DNA of 64,000 nt from Planctomycetota bacterium (GTDB lineage Bacteria > Planctomycetota > PLA2 > JAEUHO01). Position 1 is the first letter of the stretch, and every line of letters starts with the position of its first letter. The translations under genes and the position numbers were made by a program. The notes beneath the pieces were generated by a model. The model was not told the origin of the DNA. It was given only the letters and a program-made list of their open reading frames with translations, and searched no databases. The DNA lies in NCBI GenBank assembly GCA_020631815.1, contig JACKGW010000001.1, positions 310,001 through 374,000 on the forward strand. Direction: 5' to 3'. Shown here in pieces: positions 41,687 to 50,031 of the stretch.

Positions 41687-44353
41687 TCAGGCGGGCGACA
41701 CGAGGCCGGACAGCACCGTGGCTCGCAGCGCCTCCGGCGTCTCCACGGGAATCACGTGCGCTCCGGAGAAGCGGTCGAACCAGCCGCGGTAGGCGTCGGC
41801 GGCGACCTCCCAGCCGCCGCGCGCGTAGACCACGTTCGTGCCGCCGAACCAGCTGGCGAGGTAGGACGAGCCACCCACGACCGAGACGAAGTGGCGGCAA
41901 CCCGCCATGACGCGCAGCTGCAGCTCGTTGAAGGTCAGGTCGGGGTAGCGGGCGTGGAGGTCCTGGATCAGCAGGACCTCCGGGTGGCGACGGGCGAGCA
42001 GCTCGAGGTCGCCGGGCTCGCCGACCTCTTGGTGGTCGTTGACGATGTCGCCTGCTCGCGGCCGGTCGTAGACCACCTGGAAGTGCGGTGTGAGCAGCCC
42101 GACCAGCTCGAGCAGCAGGTCGTTGGGGATCGCGTTGCGCTGCCCCGGGTCGGTCAAGTAGTCCTCGACCGACGTCTTGTTGCAGATCACGCAGGTGGGC
42201 TTCTCGAAGCGGAACCGCTCGTCGGCGAAGTGCTCGGCGTACGGCGGCGGTGCCCAGCGGCTCGTATCGAGCGCACGCGGGAAGCAGCGGAGGTCGAACG
42301 TCTCGCGGCCGACAGGCTGGGTCGGGTACTCCGTCGTGGGCACGTAGCGGCGCGGCTCGGCGCGCTCCTCGTGGTGGGGGGAGAACCAGTAGAGACAGCG
42401 TGTGTCGCGCGTGCTGATCGTGCGCCGCAGCCGCCCTTGTCGATGCAGGTAGTAGGCGTAGGGCACCACGGCCTGGAGCTCGAACGCGAACTCGCCGAGG
42501 TACTGGGTGGTGTCGGAGAGCAGCTCGTGGCACGGCACGTCGAGCGCCCGTGCCAGGCGTGGCACCACGGGCAGCCCCTTGGTCGCGTAGCACGCGACGC
42601 CATGGGCGCGGCCGGCGCGGACGTCGCGACAGACCTCGGGCACCCAGAGGAAGGCAGCGCGCGAGGCGAACGGTGTGCGGAGGCACGCACGCAGGAGCCC
42701 AAGGCGGTGACCCCACGGCACGGGCCCCACGATCCAGCGCGGCAGGCTCGCGAGCACGCGAAGGACCGACGGGCGCGCTCGCGGCTCGTCGAGCTGCGCC
42801 TCGGTCACACGCAACGTCGTGCCCGGCCCGAACAACGAGGGCTCGCAGCGACGGGACGGCTCGGCGAAGCGCTCGATGACGGCGAGGCAGCGCGTGGCGC
42901 CCGACGTGCCGGCCTGGCTCGGCGCTCCGGGGGCCTGGGTTGTGGTGCCCTCGTTGATCCACGGGCCCAGGATCTCGCGCAGCTTGATGGCGCGACGCGT
43001 CACGTTCAGGCGACGCGCCGGAGCGCGGCCCGGGGCCAACGCGCGGACGTGGCCGAGAAGACGCGTGCCCTGCTTGCGCAGGCGCGACAGCAACGTCTTG
43101 CGCTTCTTGGGAGGGATGCGCACGCGCGGCGTACCCGTCTCCGTGAACGCGATACGCTCCGCGACCGGGCGTGCTGCGTAGCGCGCAACCGCGCCTTCCA
43201 AGGCCTCCATCAGTGTGCCGAGGGCGGCATCGAACGTGACCTCGTGACGTACGACGCGCGCGCGGTTCGAGAGCGCACGCGTCTTGATCTCCTCGCGCAG
43301 AGAAGCCGCCAAGGCGTCGTAGTCCTGCTCGCCCACGTCCAGCAGCACGCCGAGTCGACGCGGCTCTTCGTAGCGCCATGCGCCCGGGCGGCGGTCGGAG
43401 ATGATCGGCAGCCCCGCCACGAGGTAGGTGCCCAGCTTGTTGGGGATGGCACCCTGGTCGTCAAGTGGGGGCCATTGGAACGGATTGCCCACGTACGACC
43501 ATCCGGCGTCGTAGCGAGAGAACTCGGGCACCCAGCGACGCTTGGCGCGGCGGACGCCCTCCATGTCCTCCCCGATCGTCTGGAGAGGCGCATGGAGGTG
43601 GATGTGACGCGCGAGAAGCTCGCGATGGCGGAGGGCGTCCTCCTCGCTCAGCTTCGGAGCGAGGGCCTCGTACGTGTCGTCATGCCCGTTGCCGTAGATG
43701 TGGACGTGGATGCCACGCCAGGCCAGCGCGAGAACGTCCAGGCCCAGCGGACGCCCCACGCACACCGTGTGCAGCTCGCCGTCCGCGTCCGAGAGGCGCG
43801 GCGCGAAGTCATCCACGAGGAACTCGGCCTTCGGGCCATCGCCGTCGAGGAAGACGAGCTGCTCCGAGGACGCCCAGGGCGTCAGGCCGCAGCCGCCTTC
43901 GTGCGTGGGCGATGTCCAGTACCGCCACTTGGCCTCGCTGCAGACGATGTGACCATCCAGCGCGCGGACGACGTCGAGGTCGATCTCGTGGACGTCGAAC
44001 CCGTAGTGGTAGACGATCGGTGCGTCGAATCGCCCGACGGCCCGCGCACGCAGCAGACCCCGGAGGAGATCCCACACGCCACGGTCATGGCCCAGGCGTG
44101 ATGTCTCGGTTCCCCACAGCTCTCGCGCGTAGACCTGGAACAAGCCGTACACGACGTCGATGCCCTCGCGGGCGATCACGTCCGGCGCCTCCTCGGGTGT
44201 CACTGCCGTGACGAGACCCTCCAGGGCGGGGTACGGCCCCTCGTCCCACGGCATGCTGCGCGCCCACAGGCCCCACAGCTGATGGCCCTGCTCCGCAAGA
44301 CTGGCAATGCGCTCCGGGTTCCACGACAGCGACCCGACGAGCAGGATCTTCAT
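41687..44353 (-). CDS. Two-part glycosyltransferase-like protein
   Basis: An 888-residue protein. The N-terminal half begins KILLVGSLSWNPERIASLAE and contains a GT-B-like C-terminal lobe: WSYVGNPFQWPPLDDQGAIP, KLGTYLVAGLPIISDRRPGA and YDALAASLREEIKTR. This resembles glycosyltransferases that act on surface polysaccharides. A basic linker of about 90 residues follows. The C-terminal half (from about residue 530) has another nucleotide-sugar-transferase-like layout, with SVVGGSSYLASWFGGTNVVY near the end, resembling GT families that read a 'GG-S-s' sugar-binding loop. No membrane segment. It lies directly after the Glf-like gene (5-base gap), suggesting surface-glycan synthesis. The exact donor and acceptor are unknown. 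Confidence 0.65.
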   Translation of the reverse strand: MKILLVGSLSWNPERIASLAEQGHQLWGLWARSMPWDEGPYPALEGLVTAVTPEEAPDVIAREGIDVVYGLFQVYARELWGTETSRLGHDRGVWDLLRGLLRARAVGRFDAPIVYHYGFDVHEIDLDVVRALDGHIVCSEAKWRYWTSPTHEGGCGLTPWASSEQLVFLDGDGPKAEFLVDDFAPRLSDADGELHTVCVGRPLGLDVLALAWRGIHVHIYGNGHDDTYEALAPKLSEEDALRHRELLARHIHLHAPLQTIGEDMEGVRRAKRRWVPEFSRYDAGWSYVGNPFQWPPLDDQGAIPNKLGTYLVAGLPIISDRRPGAWRYEEPRRLGVLLDVGEQDYDALAASLREEIKTRALSNRARVVRHEVTFDAALGTLMEALEGAVARYAARPVAERIAFTETGTPRVRIPPKKRKTLLSRLRKQGTRLLGHVRALAPGRAPARRLNVTRRAIKLREILGPWINEGTTTQAPGAPSQAGTSGATRCLAVIERFAEPSRRCEPSLFGPGTTLRVTEAQLDEPRARPSVLRVLASLPRWIVGPVPWGHRLGLLRACLRTPFASRAAFLWVPEVCRDVRAGRAHGVACYATKGLPVVPRLARALDVPCHELLSDTTQYLGEFAFELQAVVPYAYYLHRQGRLRRTISTRDTRCLYWFSPHHEERAEPRRYVPTTEYPTQPVGRETFDLRCFPRALDTSRWAPPPYAEHFADERFRFEKPTCVICNKTSVEDYLTDPGQRNAIPNDLLLELVGLLTPHFQVVYDRPRAGDIVNDHQEVGEPGDLELLARRHPEVLLIQDLHARYPDLTFNELQLRVMAGCRHFVSVVGGSSYLASWFGGTNVVYARGGWEVAADAYRGWFDRFSGAHVIPVETPEALRATVLSGLVSPA

Positions 44354-44358
44354 CGACG

Positions 44359-45570
44359 TCAGTTCTGCCACGCGCCGCGGATGCGATGGAGCAGCGCCAA
44401 GCGCTCGTCGGCGTCGGCCACCATGTAGGCCTCGAGCACCTCCAGGAAGCGCTGCACCATGCCCAAGGTGCTGTCCGTGGTGAGGTACTTGTACATGCCA
44501 AGGCGACCCAGCGGGACGAAGCCGGGAAGCCCCGCGGCGTGACGCAGGTAGGCCGCCACGCGATCCGCTTCCCACCAGACCGGGTACATCTTCACGCTCG
44601 GGTCGGGGATCTCGCGCAGCACGACACGCGGTCGCGAGCGGTCGGGCCCGTGGTGGATCACGCCGAAGTCCGTGGTGCGGCACACGGGCGTCTCGGGCCA
44701 CGGCGTGTAGAGCCAGGAGAACGGCGTGCCGTCGGGTGCACGGCCGAGGTCGTGGTCTCCGTCGTGGACCTCGATCTCCGTCCGGTAGCCGGCCCAGGCC
44801 AACGGCCCGAAGGGGTGGCCCAGGATCTCGTCGATGGGGGCGGTCGAGACCACGACGTCGGCCGCGAGCGTCTCGTCGTCGGTGCGCACGCTCACGCCCG
44901 AGCCGTTGACCTCCACGCCGCGGATCGGCACGTCGTAGCGCACGTCGTCGCCAGCCAGGAGCTGGTCGAAGATCGGGTTGAAGCCCCCGCGCGGGTAGTA
45001 GTGCGGCGCCACGCTCGGCAGCCGGTAGTCACCCGCCTCGGGGATGCGCTCCAAGCGGCGCAGCTTGCCCCAGTCGGCGGGCATGTCTTCGAGCGCCTTG
45101 CCCCAGAACTTCCGGTTGAAGCCCTCGAAGGCCAGCCGCGTCAGGGTCGGGCCGACCGACGACTCGAGGTACGTCTTGAGGTTGGCCTCGTCCACGGCGC
45201 CACCCGCCGACTGCAGCGCACCCCACTCGCGTGCGACATCGGGGCCACAGGGCAACGTCGAAAGGCTCGCGCGATCCACGGGAAAGGGGATCGTCGGGTA
45301 CTCGGGGCGCAGGCGCGTGCCTTGGTAGATCGCGCGCTCGTCCAGCGTCGCGAAGCGCCTCACGAAGGGCAGGATGTCCGGCGTGCCGCGGAACACGCTG
45401 ATCACCCGCGGCCCGTACTCGTAGGGAATCCCCTCCGGGGTCTCGAGCGTACGCAGCATGCCGCCCGGCGCCGGCCCCTTCTCCAGGACCTGCACGTCCG
45501 CCCCCCGCTCCCGCAGGAACCACGCTGCGCAGGCCCCCGCAAAGCCCGCCCCGATCACGATGACCTTCAC
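44359..45570 (-). CDS. glf: UDP-galactopyranose mutase-like FAD protein
   Basis: A 403-residue flavoprotein. The dinucleotide-binding motif IGAGFAGACAAWFLRERGAD lies at the N-terminus, followed by LEKGPAPGGMLRT and a middle segment, FEGFNRKFWGKALEDMPADW, typical of Glf-like mutases. The end has LGRLGMYKYLTTDSTLGMV, close to the 'GRl-x-x-YKY-x-x-mD' motif that contacts substrate in UDP-galactopyranose mutase. The reaction would be UDP-Galp to UDP-Galf for surface glycans. Divergence is considerable, so a related sugar-mutase or amine-oxidase-like role is possible. It is the first gene of a two-gene unit with the glycosyltransferase. Confidence 0.8.
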   Translation of the reverse strand: MKVIVIGAGFAGACAAWFLRERGADVQVLEKGPAPGGMLRTLETPEGIPYEYGPRVISVFRGTPDILPFVRRFATLDERAIYQGTRLRPEYPTIPFPVDRASLSTLPCGPDVAREWGALQSAGGAVDEANLKTYLESSVGPTLTRLAFEGFNRKFWGKALEDMPADWGKLRRLERIPEAGDYRLPSVAPHYYPRGGFNPIFDQLLAGDDVRYDVPIRGVEVNGSGVSVRTDDETLAADVVVSTAPIDEILGHPFGPLAWAGYRTEIEVHDGDHDLGRAPDGTPFSWLYTPWPETPVCRTTDFGVIHHGPDRSRPRVVLREIPDPSVKMYPVWWEADRVAAYLRHAAGLPGFVPLGRLGMYKYLTTDSTLGMVQRFLEVLEAYMVADADERLALLHRIRGAWQN

Positions 45571-45618
45571 GCCGCGCTCTCGCCTCCGTCTGCCCGGCGC
45601 ATGCTAGCGGCAGGTGCC

Positions 45619-46161
45619 TCAGAGCGTGTCGCGCGGCAGCAGCTCTTCCAAGGCGAAGCGAGTCTTGGCAGGAATGCGATCGGGCTCGACGTAGCGGGTC
45701 ACGATTTCCAGGGCTTGCTCCACGGAGCGCACGTCCAGATGACGCAGCAGATAGCGCACGTCGTCCTCGTCGTGGAACTCCGGACCCAGTCGCATGGCTG
45801 CACACTTCAACGCCAGGAGATAGTGGGGCTCGGCCACGAAGACGCGCAGGTGCGGCAAGTCGAGGAAGGGGACGGGGTCGAACGCGGCCCGGGTGCCCAG
45901 GAACACCTTGACCGCGTCATTCAGCCAGCTTGCCGGCAGGTGCTCCTGCGCGGCGACGTCTGCAGCTGCCTCGCGCACGATGGCCTTGGGTTCGAACAAG
46001 GCATCGACGTCACGCGTTGCTTCCCGAGCCTGGAACACCAAACACATGACGGCTCCGCCCACGAGATGCAGCTCGCCGATGACGCAACGGGCCTCGAGGC
46101 GGCGTTCCAAGAGTCCGAAGAGCCGTCGGATCTCATCGCCCGAGAGGGACAGCGCGCTCAC
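45619..46161 (-). CDS. DUF6036-like nucleotidyltransferase, second gene of a TA-like pair
   Basis: A 180-residue protein with a minimal nucleotidyltransferase layout: the helix-strand HLVGGAVMCLVFQAREATRD followed by VDALFEP, that is, the 'GG-x-a/m ... R-x-T-x-D-v-D' pattern of AbiEii/DUF6036-type enzymes. A C-terminal helical part holds YLLALKCAAMRLGPEFHDED and DVRYLLRHL. Such proteins act as toxins or as partners in defence modules by transferring nucleotides. The GTG at 46161 overlaps the RHH gene's stop by GTGA, so the two are translated together. The toxin role is an inference from the pairing. Confidence 0.78.
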   Translation of the reverse strand: MSALSLSGDEIRRLFGLLERRLEARCVIGELHLVGGAVMCLVFQAREATRDVDALFEPKAIVREAAADVAAQEHLPASWLNDAVKVFLGTRAAFDPVPFLDLPHLRVFVAEPHYLLALKCAAMRLGPEFHDEDDVRYLLRHLDVRSVEQALEIVTRYVEPDRIPAKTRFALEELLPRDTL

Positions 46162-46643
46162 GTCCGATCGCCGAGCGTCGCATCCACGAACAGGTTCCGG
46201 CGGCGAAACGCCGTCGGGGAGGCGCGTAGGAGATGCGCGCGGAGGCTGACGAGCTCGGACGCAAACCACGGCGTGCCCAAGGGGAGGACCGTGCGCGTCC
46301 ATTGCGGCGCGGGCACGCCCTTGCGCGCCGCAGCATGTTCGACCATGGCGGCCACGATGTTGCGCAACCGTGGGCCGAGCTGCTCAGGCGGTGGCGACGT
46401 GAGCTGCTCGACCAGCTCGAGAGGTGTGAGGCCCTCGAGCAAGTCATGGAGCTCGGCGAGGGCCAAGCGCTCGCGCCCGGCCTGGCGCATGGACGCTGTG
46501 AGCTCCTCGAAGCGCAGCAGCAGCGGGGGGGCACAGCGGGTCAGCACGTAGGTGGACACGCTCTGCCCCGCCTGCCGGGCACGCTCTTGCAAGAGGCGCT
46601 TCTGGGCAGGGGACACCCGGATCTGCAGCTGCTCGCTCTTCAC
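46158..46643 (-). CDS. Ribbon-helix-helix-like antitoxin-type protein
   Basis: A 161-residue protein whose N-terminus, EQLQIRVSPAQKRLLQERAR followed by QAGQSVSTYVLTR, fits a ribbon-helix-helix DNA-binding fold (beta strand with alternating residues, then two helices), as in DUF1778/CopG-type antitoxins. The rest is helical (RLALAELHDLLEGLTPLELV) and probably binds the partner encoded next. A perfect 24-base palindrome lies 28 bases upstream, the expected place for autoregulation. The longer-than-usual C-terminal domain suggests a fused partner-binding region. Confidence 0.72.
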   Translation of the reverse strand: MKSEQLQIRVSPAQKRLLQERARQAGQSVSTYVLTRCAPPLLLRFEELTASMRQAGRERLALAELHDLLEGLTPLELVEQLTSPPPEQLGPRLRNIVAAMVEHAAARKGVPAPQWTRTVLPLGTPWFASELVSLRAHLLRASPTAFRRRNLFVDATLGDRT

Positions 46644-46670
46644 GGCCCCAGGCTAGCCCGTCCGCCTGGT

Positions 46671-46694
46671 ACGTCAATACATATGTATTGACGT
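46671..46694 (-). promoter_or_regulatory. Perfect palindrome upstream of the RHH/nucleotidyltransferase pair
   Basis: The half-sites ACGTCAATACAT (46671-46682) and ATGTATTGACGT (46683-46694) form a perfect 24-base palindrome without spacer, in an AT-rich pocket. It sits in the core promoter position for the RHH gene (start 46643). It is the likely operator of the RHH protein. Confidence 0.65.
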
Positions 46695-46838
46695 TAAGAA
46701 GCCTGTTTGAAGGCCTTTGATGGGTGACGGCGCTCGTGTTCGCCCTGGGCTGGCGTGCCCTGCGATGCGCCCGGGAGAAGCCGTACAGGCCTTTCGGAGC
46801 CGGCGCGCTAGGGCGCCTCGCTCGACCTGGAGTCAGCC

Positions 46839-47498
46839 ATGTCCCGCTTCCCCGTCGCCGCCGCCTTCCTCCTGTTCGCCGCCGTCGCGGCACCGTCCAC
46901 CCCGGCCCATGCCTCCACCGTCGTCAGTGGCCAGATCGGGGGAGAGGAGCTGTTCCCCGACACCGCGGACGTCCTGCGTGAGACGGCCGCCCTGAAGTCC
47001 GAGCTTCGCCAGTCGATGGCCGTTGCACGCCAGCTCGGAGACCGTGGCATGGCGGCGCAGATCCAGGCCATGTGGCAGAAGGTGCAGGGCATGGAGACCG
47101 AGGCCCTCACCCGTCTGCGTCAGGCGAACACGACCGTCTACCTGTACGGCGCCGTGGCCGGCCGCCGCGACCGCGCTTCGATCATCAAGTTCTTGCTCGA
47201 TGACCAGCGCTGGCGGCATGCAAGCGTCCACATCTACTACCGGAATGGCGTGGAGTACTGGAGCCACAAGGCACCCCACGGCTATGACGGCGCGAATGAC
47301 GCCGCGCGGCCGACCGAGCCTGCGCCCCGCCCGCAGAGTGGCCGCCTCGGCCAGACCATCACGGTCGGGAACATGAAGGTGGTACCGCTTGCGGGCATCG
47401 GATCCACGCCGCCCGTCCAGCCGAAGCCGACCCCGCCGCTTCCGCCGCACGAGCCCGCCCCGCGTGGCACCCCGTCGCACACGGTCTGGGGCTTCTAG
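46839..47498 (+). CDS. Secreted hypothetical protein
   Basis: A 219-residue protein with a signal peptide (RFPVAAAFLLFAAVAAPSTP, cleavage after AHA near residue 25). The mature part has an Ala/Leu/Arg-rich helical section (SELRQSMAVARQLGDRGMAA), a segment with aromatic residues (HIYYRNGVEYWSHKAPHGYD) and a Pro-rich C-terminal third. No known domain is recognised. It converges with the nucleotidyltransferase gene of the PqqD/HprK-like operon, overlapping it by four bases. Confidence 0.65.
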   Translation: MSRFPVAAAFLLFAAVAAPSTPAHASTVVSGQIGGEELFPDTADVLRETAALKSELRQSMAVARQLGDRGMAAQIQAMWQKVQGMETEALTRLRQANTTVYLYGAVAGRRDRASIIKFLLDDQRWRHASVHIYYRNGVEYWSHKAPHGYDGANDAARPTEPAPRPQSGRLGQTITVGNMKVVPLAGIGSTPPVQPKPTPPLPPHEPAPRGTPSHTVWGF

Positions 47499-48637
47499 CC
47501 GCCCTCGCTCGCGCGGCCTCCCAGACGCCGCGCGAGCCGGATGGGCGGGCGTACGAGCACGCGCTCAACCACCTTGCCCGCATGACGAACCACGGGGGCC
47601 CGCGAAACTTCGCGGGCCCTCATCAGTCGTAGAGCGGGGGCCACGCTTCGCGCCAGCGCGGCCACGAAGCGAGGCTCGCCGTAGCGCATCGCCCGCTCGA
47701 AGCGCTCGACGCCCGCCAGGGGCAGCCGGCGTAGGCCGCGCAGCACGCTCGACGGAACAGGCGTGCCGTAGTCGCGAGCCACGAGCTCGAGCGCCTCGCG
47801 CACAGGGGCCAAGATGCTGGCCCGGCGCGCCTCGTCGATCAGCAGCGGCCAACGCATCGAAGTCCCGGCCGCGCGCACGATGCGGTCGATGTCGACGATC
47901 CAGCGGATCGTCCCCACGCTCTGGCGCTGCAACCCATGGAAGGCCGTGTGCAGAACGGCGTGCTCGGGTCCGAGGCGTCGCGTCGCGGCGCCACCCAGCT
48001 CGAACGGGACGCTTTCGGCAAACAGACGCCCCTCCGGGAAGTCCACGAGGTGCCGCTCGTAGAGATGGAGCAGGCGGTGGTGGAGGTCTAGCACCGGGAG
48101 GGTGTCGTCGGGTCCCAGGAGGCCGACGGCGTTGCGGTTCATGCGATACGTGCCGGCGAGGCCGCCCTTCCACGCGGCCGCGTACGGCTCCAGCCGCCAG
48201 CCCGCCTTGCACAGCACGTCGACGGCGGGCACGAAGTCGGCACCGCGCACGAGCAGGTCTACGTCGGCCATCGGGCGCGTGCCCACGTCGCGGTAGTCCG
48301 GGCTCGCCAGGGCGGCGCCCTTCAGCACGATCGTCTCGATGCCCTGCTCGCCCAGCTGGCCGATCGCTACGGCCAAGCGCCGGAACAGGATCTGGTTCTC
48401 GGCCCACGCGCGTCGGTAGAAGCCGCGCAGGCGGCCCAGCCACGGGTCCTCCTCGCCGAGCCGCTCGAGGTTGCGGTACACGAGCGGCAGCAGGCGAAAC
48501 GAAGCCTGGTCGATGTTGTCGAGGTCGGCCTCGGCGCGCCACGCGCGCCACGCCGAGCGGCCACGCTCGTCCTCGAAGAGCGCGGCGCGAAGCAGCAGGG
48601 CTTCCCGCGGCCCGGGTCGCGGGTCGTACAACCTCAC
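47495..48637 (-). CDS. Nucleotidyltransferase family protein (NTP_transf_5-like), HPr-rel-A-type operon
   Basis: A 380-residue protein. The core IETIVLKGAALASPDY is followed by RDVGTRPMADVDLLVRGADF, which is the 'vlLKG-x-a ... R-x-x-x-D-i-D-llV' pattern of the NTP_transf_5 family. Catalytic Asp residues are in DVDL. A helical C-terminal part includes LDLHHRLLHLYERHLVDFPE and VLHTAFHGLQRQSVGTIRWI, and a basic, Arg-rich end. These proteins occur in loci with PqqD- and HprK-like proteins and with peptide or polysaccharide pathways, but their reaction is mostly unknown. GTG start, GTGA overlap with the GT2 gene; it is the last gene of the five-gene operon. Confidence 0.85.
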   Translation of the reverse strand: MRLYDPRPGPREALLLRAALFEDERGRSAWRAWRAEADLDNIDQASFRLLPLVYRNLERLGEEDPWLGRLRGFYRRAWAENQILFRRLAVAIGQLGEQGIETIVLKGAALASPDYRDVGTRPMADVDLLVRGADFVPAVDVLCKAGWRLEPYAAAWKGGLAGTYRMNRNAVGLLGPDDTLPVLDLHHRLLHLYERHLVDFPEGRLFAESVPFELGGAATRRLGPEHAVLHTAFHGLQRQSVGTIRWIVDIDRIVRAAGTSMRWPLLIDEARRASILAPVREALELVARDYGTPVPSSVLRGLRRLPLAGVERFERAMRYGEPRFVAALARSVAPALRLMRAREVSRAPVVRHAGKVVERVLVRPPIRLARRLGGRASEGG

Positions 48638-49323
48638 GCGTTGCCGCCCTCGGCGCGCCGACGGTCGAGCATGGCCTTGGCCAGCTTGAGGTACTCCGCG
48701 CGGGCGGAGGTACCGCGCAGCACGCCCGTGTTGCGGGCATGGATGCGGCGCTCGGCGAGTACCACGGGCAGGCGTACGACCACAGGGCGCGTGGCTTCGA
48801 ACCGTACCCACCAAGCGGGAGCTTCCGAAGCGACGAGGTCGGTCGGGTACGGGCCTGCGGCCTCGAAGGCCGTGCGCTGGACCAACAGCGTGATCGGGCT
48901 GGTGCCGCTTACGATCTCGGGCTCGGGTACGCCCTCGCGTCCGAGGTCGGGACTGAAGAACTGGCGGATCTCGCCGATGGACGCCACGGCCTCCGGTTGC
49001 CTCGCAAGGGCTTCGTGCTGCGTGGCCAGCTTGTTGGGAACCCAGAGGTCGTCGGCATCGAGAAACGCCAGCCATGGCGCCGTCGTGGCCTCGACGCCGC
49101 GGTTGCGCGCAGCTCCGGCGCCCAGCGGCGGCTGCGGAATCACGCGGACGCGCGCGTCATGTGCGCGTGCCACGTCGGCGCTGCCGTCGGTCGAGCCGTC
49201 GTCCACCACGACGACCTCGGAAGGCGGGAGCGTCTGGGCGAACACGCTGGCCAGCGCTTCGTCCAGGTACGCGGCACCGTCGCGCACCGGGATCACCACG
49301 GCGACATCGCGCGACGACGTCAT
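48634..49323 (-). CDS. GT2 family glycosyltransferase 2 of the operon
   Basis: A 229-residue inverting glycosyltransferase of family 2 (GT-A). It shows VAVVIPVRDGAAYLDEALAS, VVVDDGSTDGSADVA, the acceptor region ARNRGVEATTAPWLAFLDAD, and the divalent-metal DxD in FLDADDLW. It probably transfers a sugar to an unknown acceptor. It is coupled upstream to a second GT2 (ATGA overlap) and downstream to the nucleotidyltransferase (GTGA overlap). Two adjacent similar GT2 genes inside a PqqD/HprK-like operon suggest glycosylation of a peptide or of a surface chain. Confidence 0.9.
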   Translation of the reverse strand: MTSSRDVAVVIPVRDGAAYLDEALASVFAQTLPPSEVVVVDDGSTDGSADVARAHDARVRVIPQPPLGAGAARNRGVEATTAPWLAFLDADDLWVPNKLATQHEALARQPEAVASIGEIRQFFSPDLGREGVPEPEIVSGTSPITLLVQRTAFEAAGPYPTDLVASEAPAWWVRFEATRPVVVRLPVVLAERRIHARNTGVLRGTSARAEYLKLAKAMLDRRRAEGGNA

Positions 49324-50030
49324 GACGCGTCGTCCAACGGCCAGCCCGAGAGGCTGCGCACCTCGCCATCCTCGCCGCGCCGTCGGGCGATCGAGTCGCG
49401 CAGTGCCGTGAAGAAGCCACGGATGTCGGCTGCGCGAGCGTTCGTCGCGTTCGTCGCGTGTCGTCGGTAGATCTGCGCCAGCTCGGTGTCGGCGCGAGCG
49501 GGGATGCCGGCCTCGCGTGCACGCAGGAACCAGTCCACGTCCTCGTCGTACGTCTTGGTCTCGTCGAGCGGGCCCACGCGCTCGAAGGCCGCGCGCGTGA
49601 CGAGCAAGGCCCCGAGGCTCGGCTCGGCCGCCGGCGGCCCCAGCGGCACGAGCTGGCCCTCGTGCTCGCGGACCCGCTGCGTTTGCCCGAGGACCAGCTC
49701 GACGGCAGGCTCGCGGGCGAGCAGCGCCAGCTGGCGCTCGAGACGGCCCGCCGTCCACAGGTCGTCGTGGTCGAGGAAAGCGAGAACGTCGCCGCGAGCG
49801 GCCGCCACGCCCGCGTTGCGCCCTGCCGCGGCGCAGCCGAACGGGCCGCCGATCACGCGCACACGAGCATCGAAGTCGGAAGCGAGCGTTGCCGTGTCGT
49901 CCGTGGACCCGTCGTCGGCCACGATGATCTCGTCGGGCGGACATGACTGGCTGCAGACGCTCTCGAGGGCGGCCGCGAGGTACGCCGCCCCGTTCTTGAC
50001 GGGCATCACGACCGACACGACGCGCGCCAT
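49320..50030 (-). CDS. GT2 family glycosyltransferase 1 of the operon
   Basis: A 236-residue GT-A glycosyltransferase of family 2, similar in layout to the next gene and probably an old duplicate. It shows VVSVVMPVKNGAAYLAAALE, IIVADDGSTDDTATLA, AGRNAGVAAARGDVLAFLDH and DDLW as the DxD-type site. Later it has TKTYDEDVDWFLRAREAGIP, the usual ED-containing segment. Substrate unknown. It starts one base after the kinase stop and overlaps the second GT2 gene by ATGA. Confidence 0.9.
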   Translation of the reverse strand: MARVVSVVMPVKNGAAYLAAALESVCSQSCPPDEIIVADDGSTDDTATLASDFDARVRVIGGPFGCAAAGRNAGVAAARGDVLAFLDHDDLWTAGRLERQLALLAREPAVELVLGQTQRVREHEGQLVPLGPPAAEPSLGALLVTRAAFERVGPLDETKTYDEDVDWFLRAREAGIPARADTELAQIYRRHATNATNARAADIRGFFTALRDSIARRRGEDGEVRSLSGWPLDDAS

Positions 50031-50031
50031 G

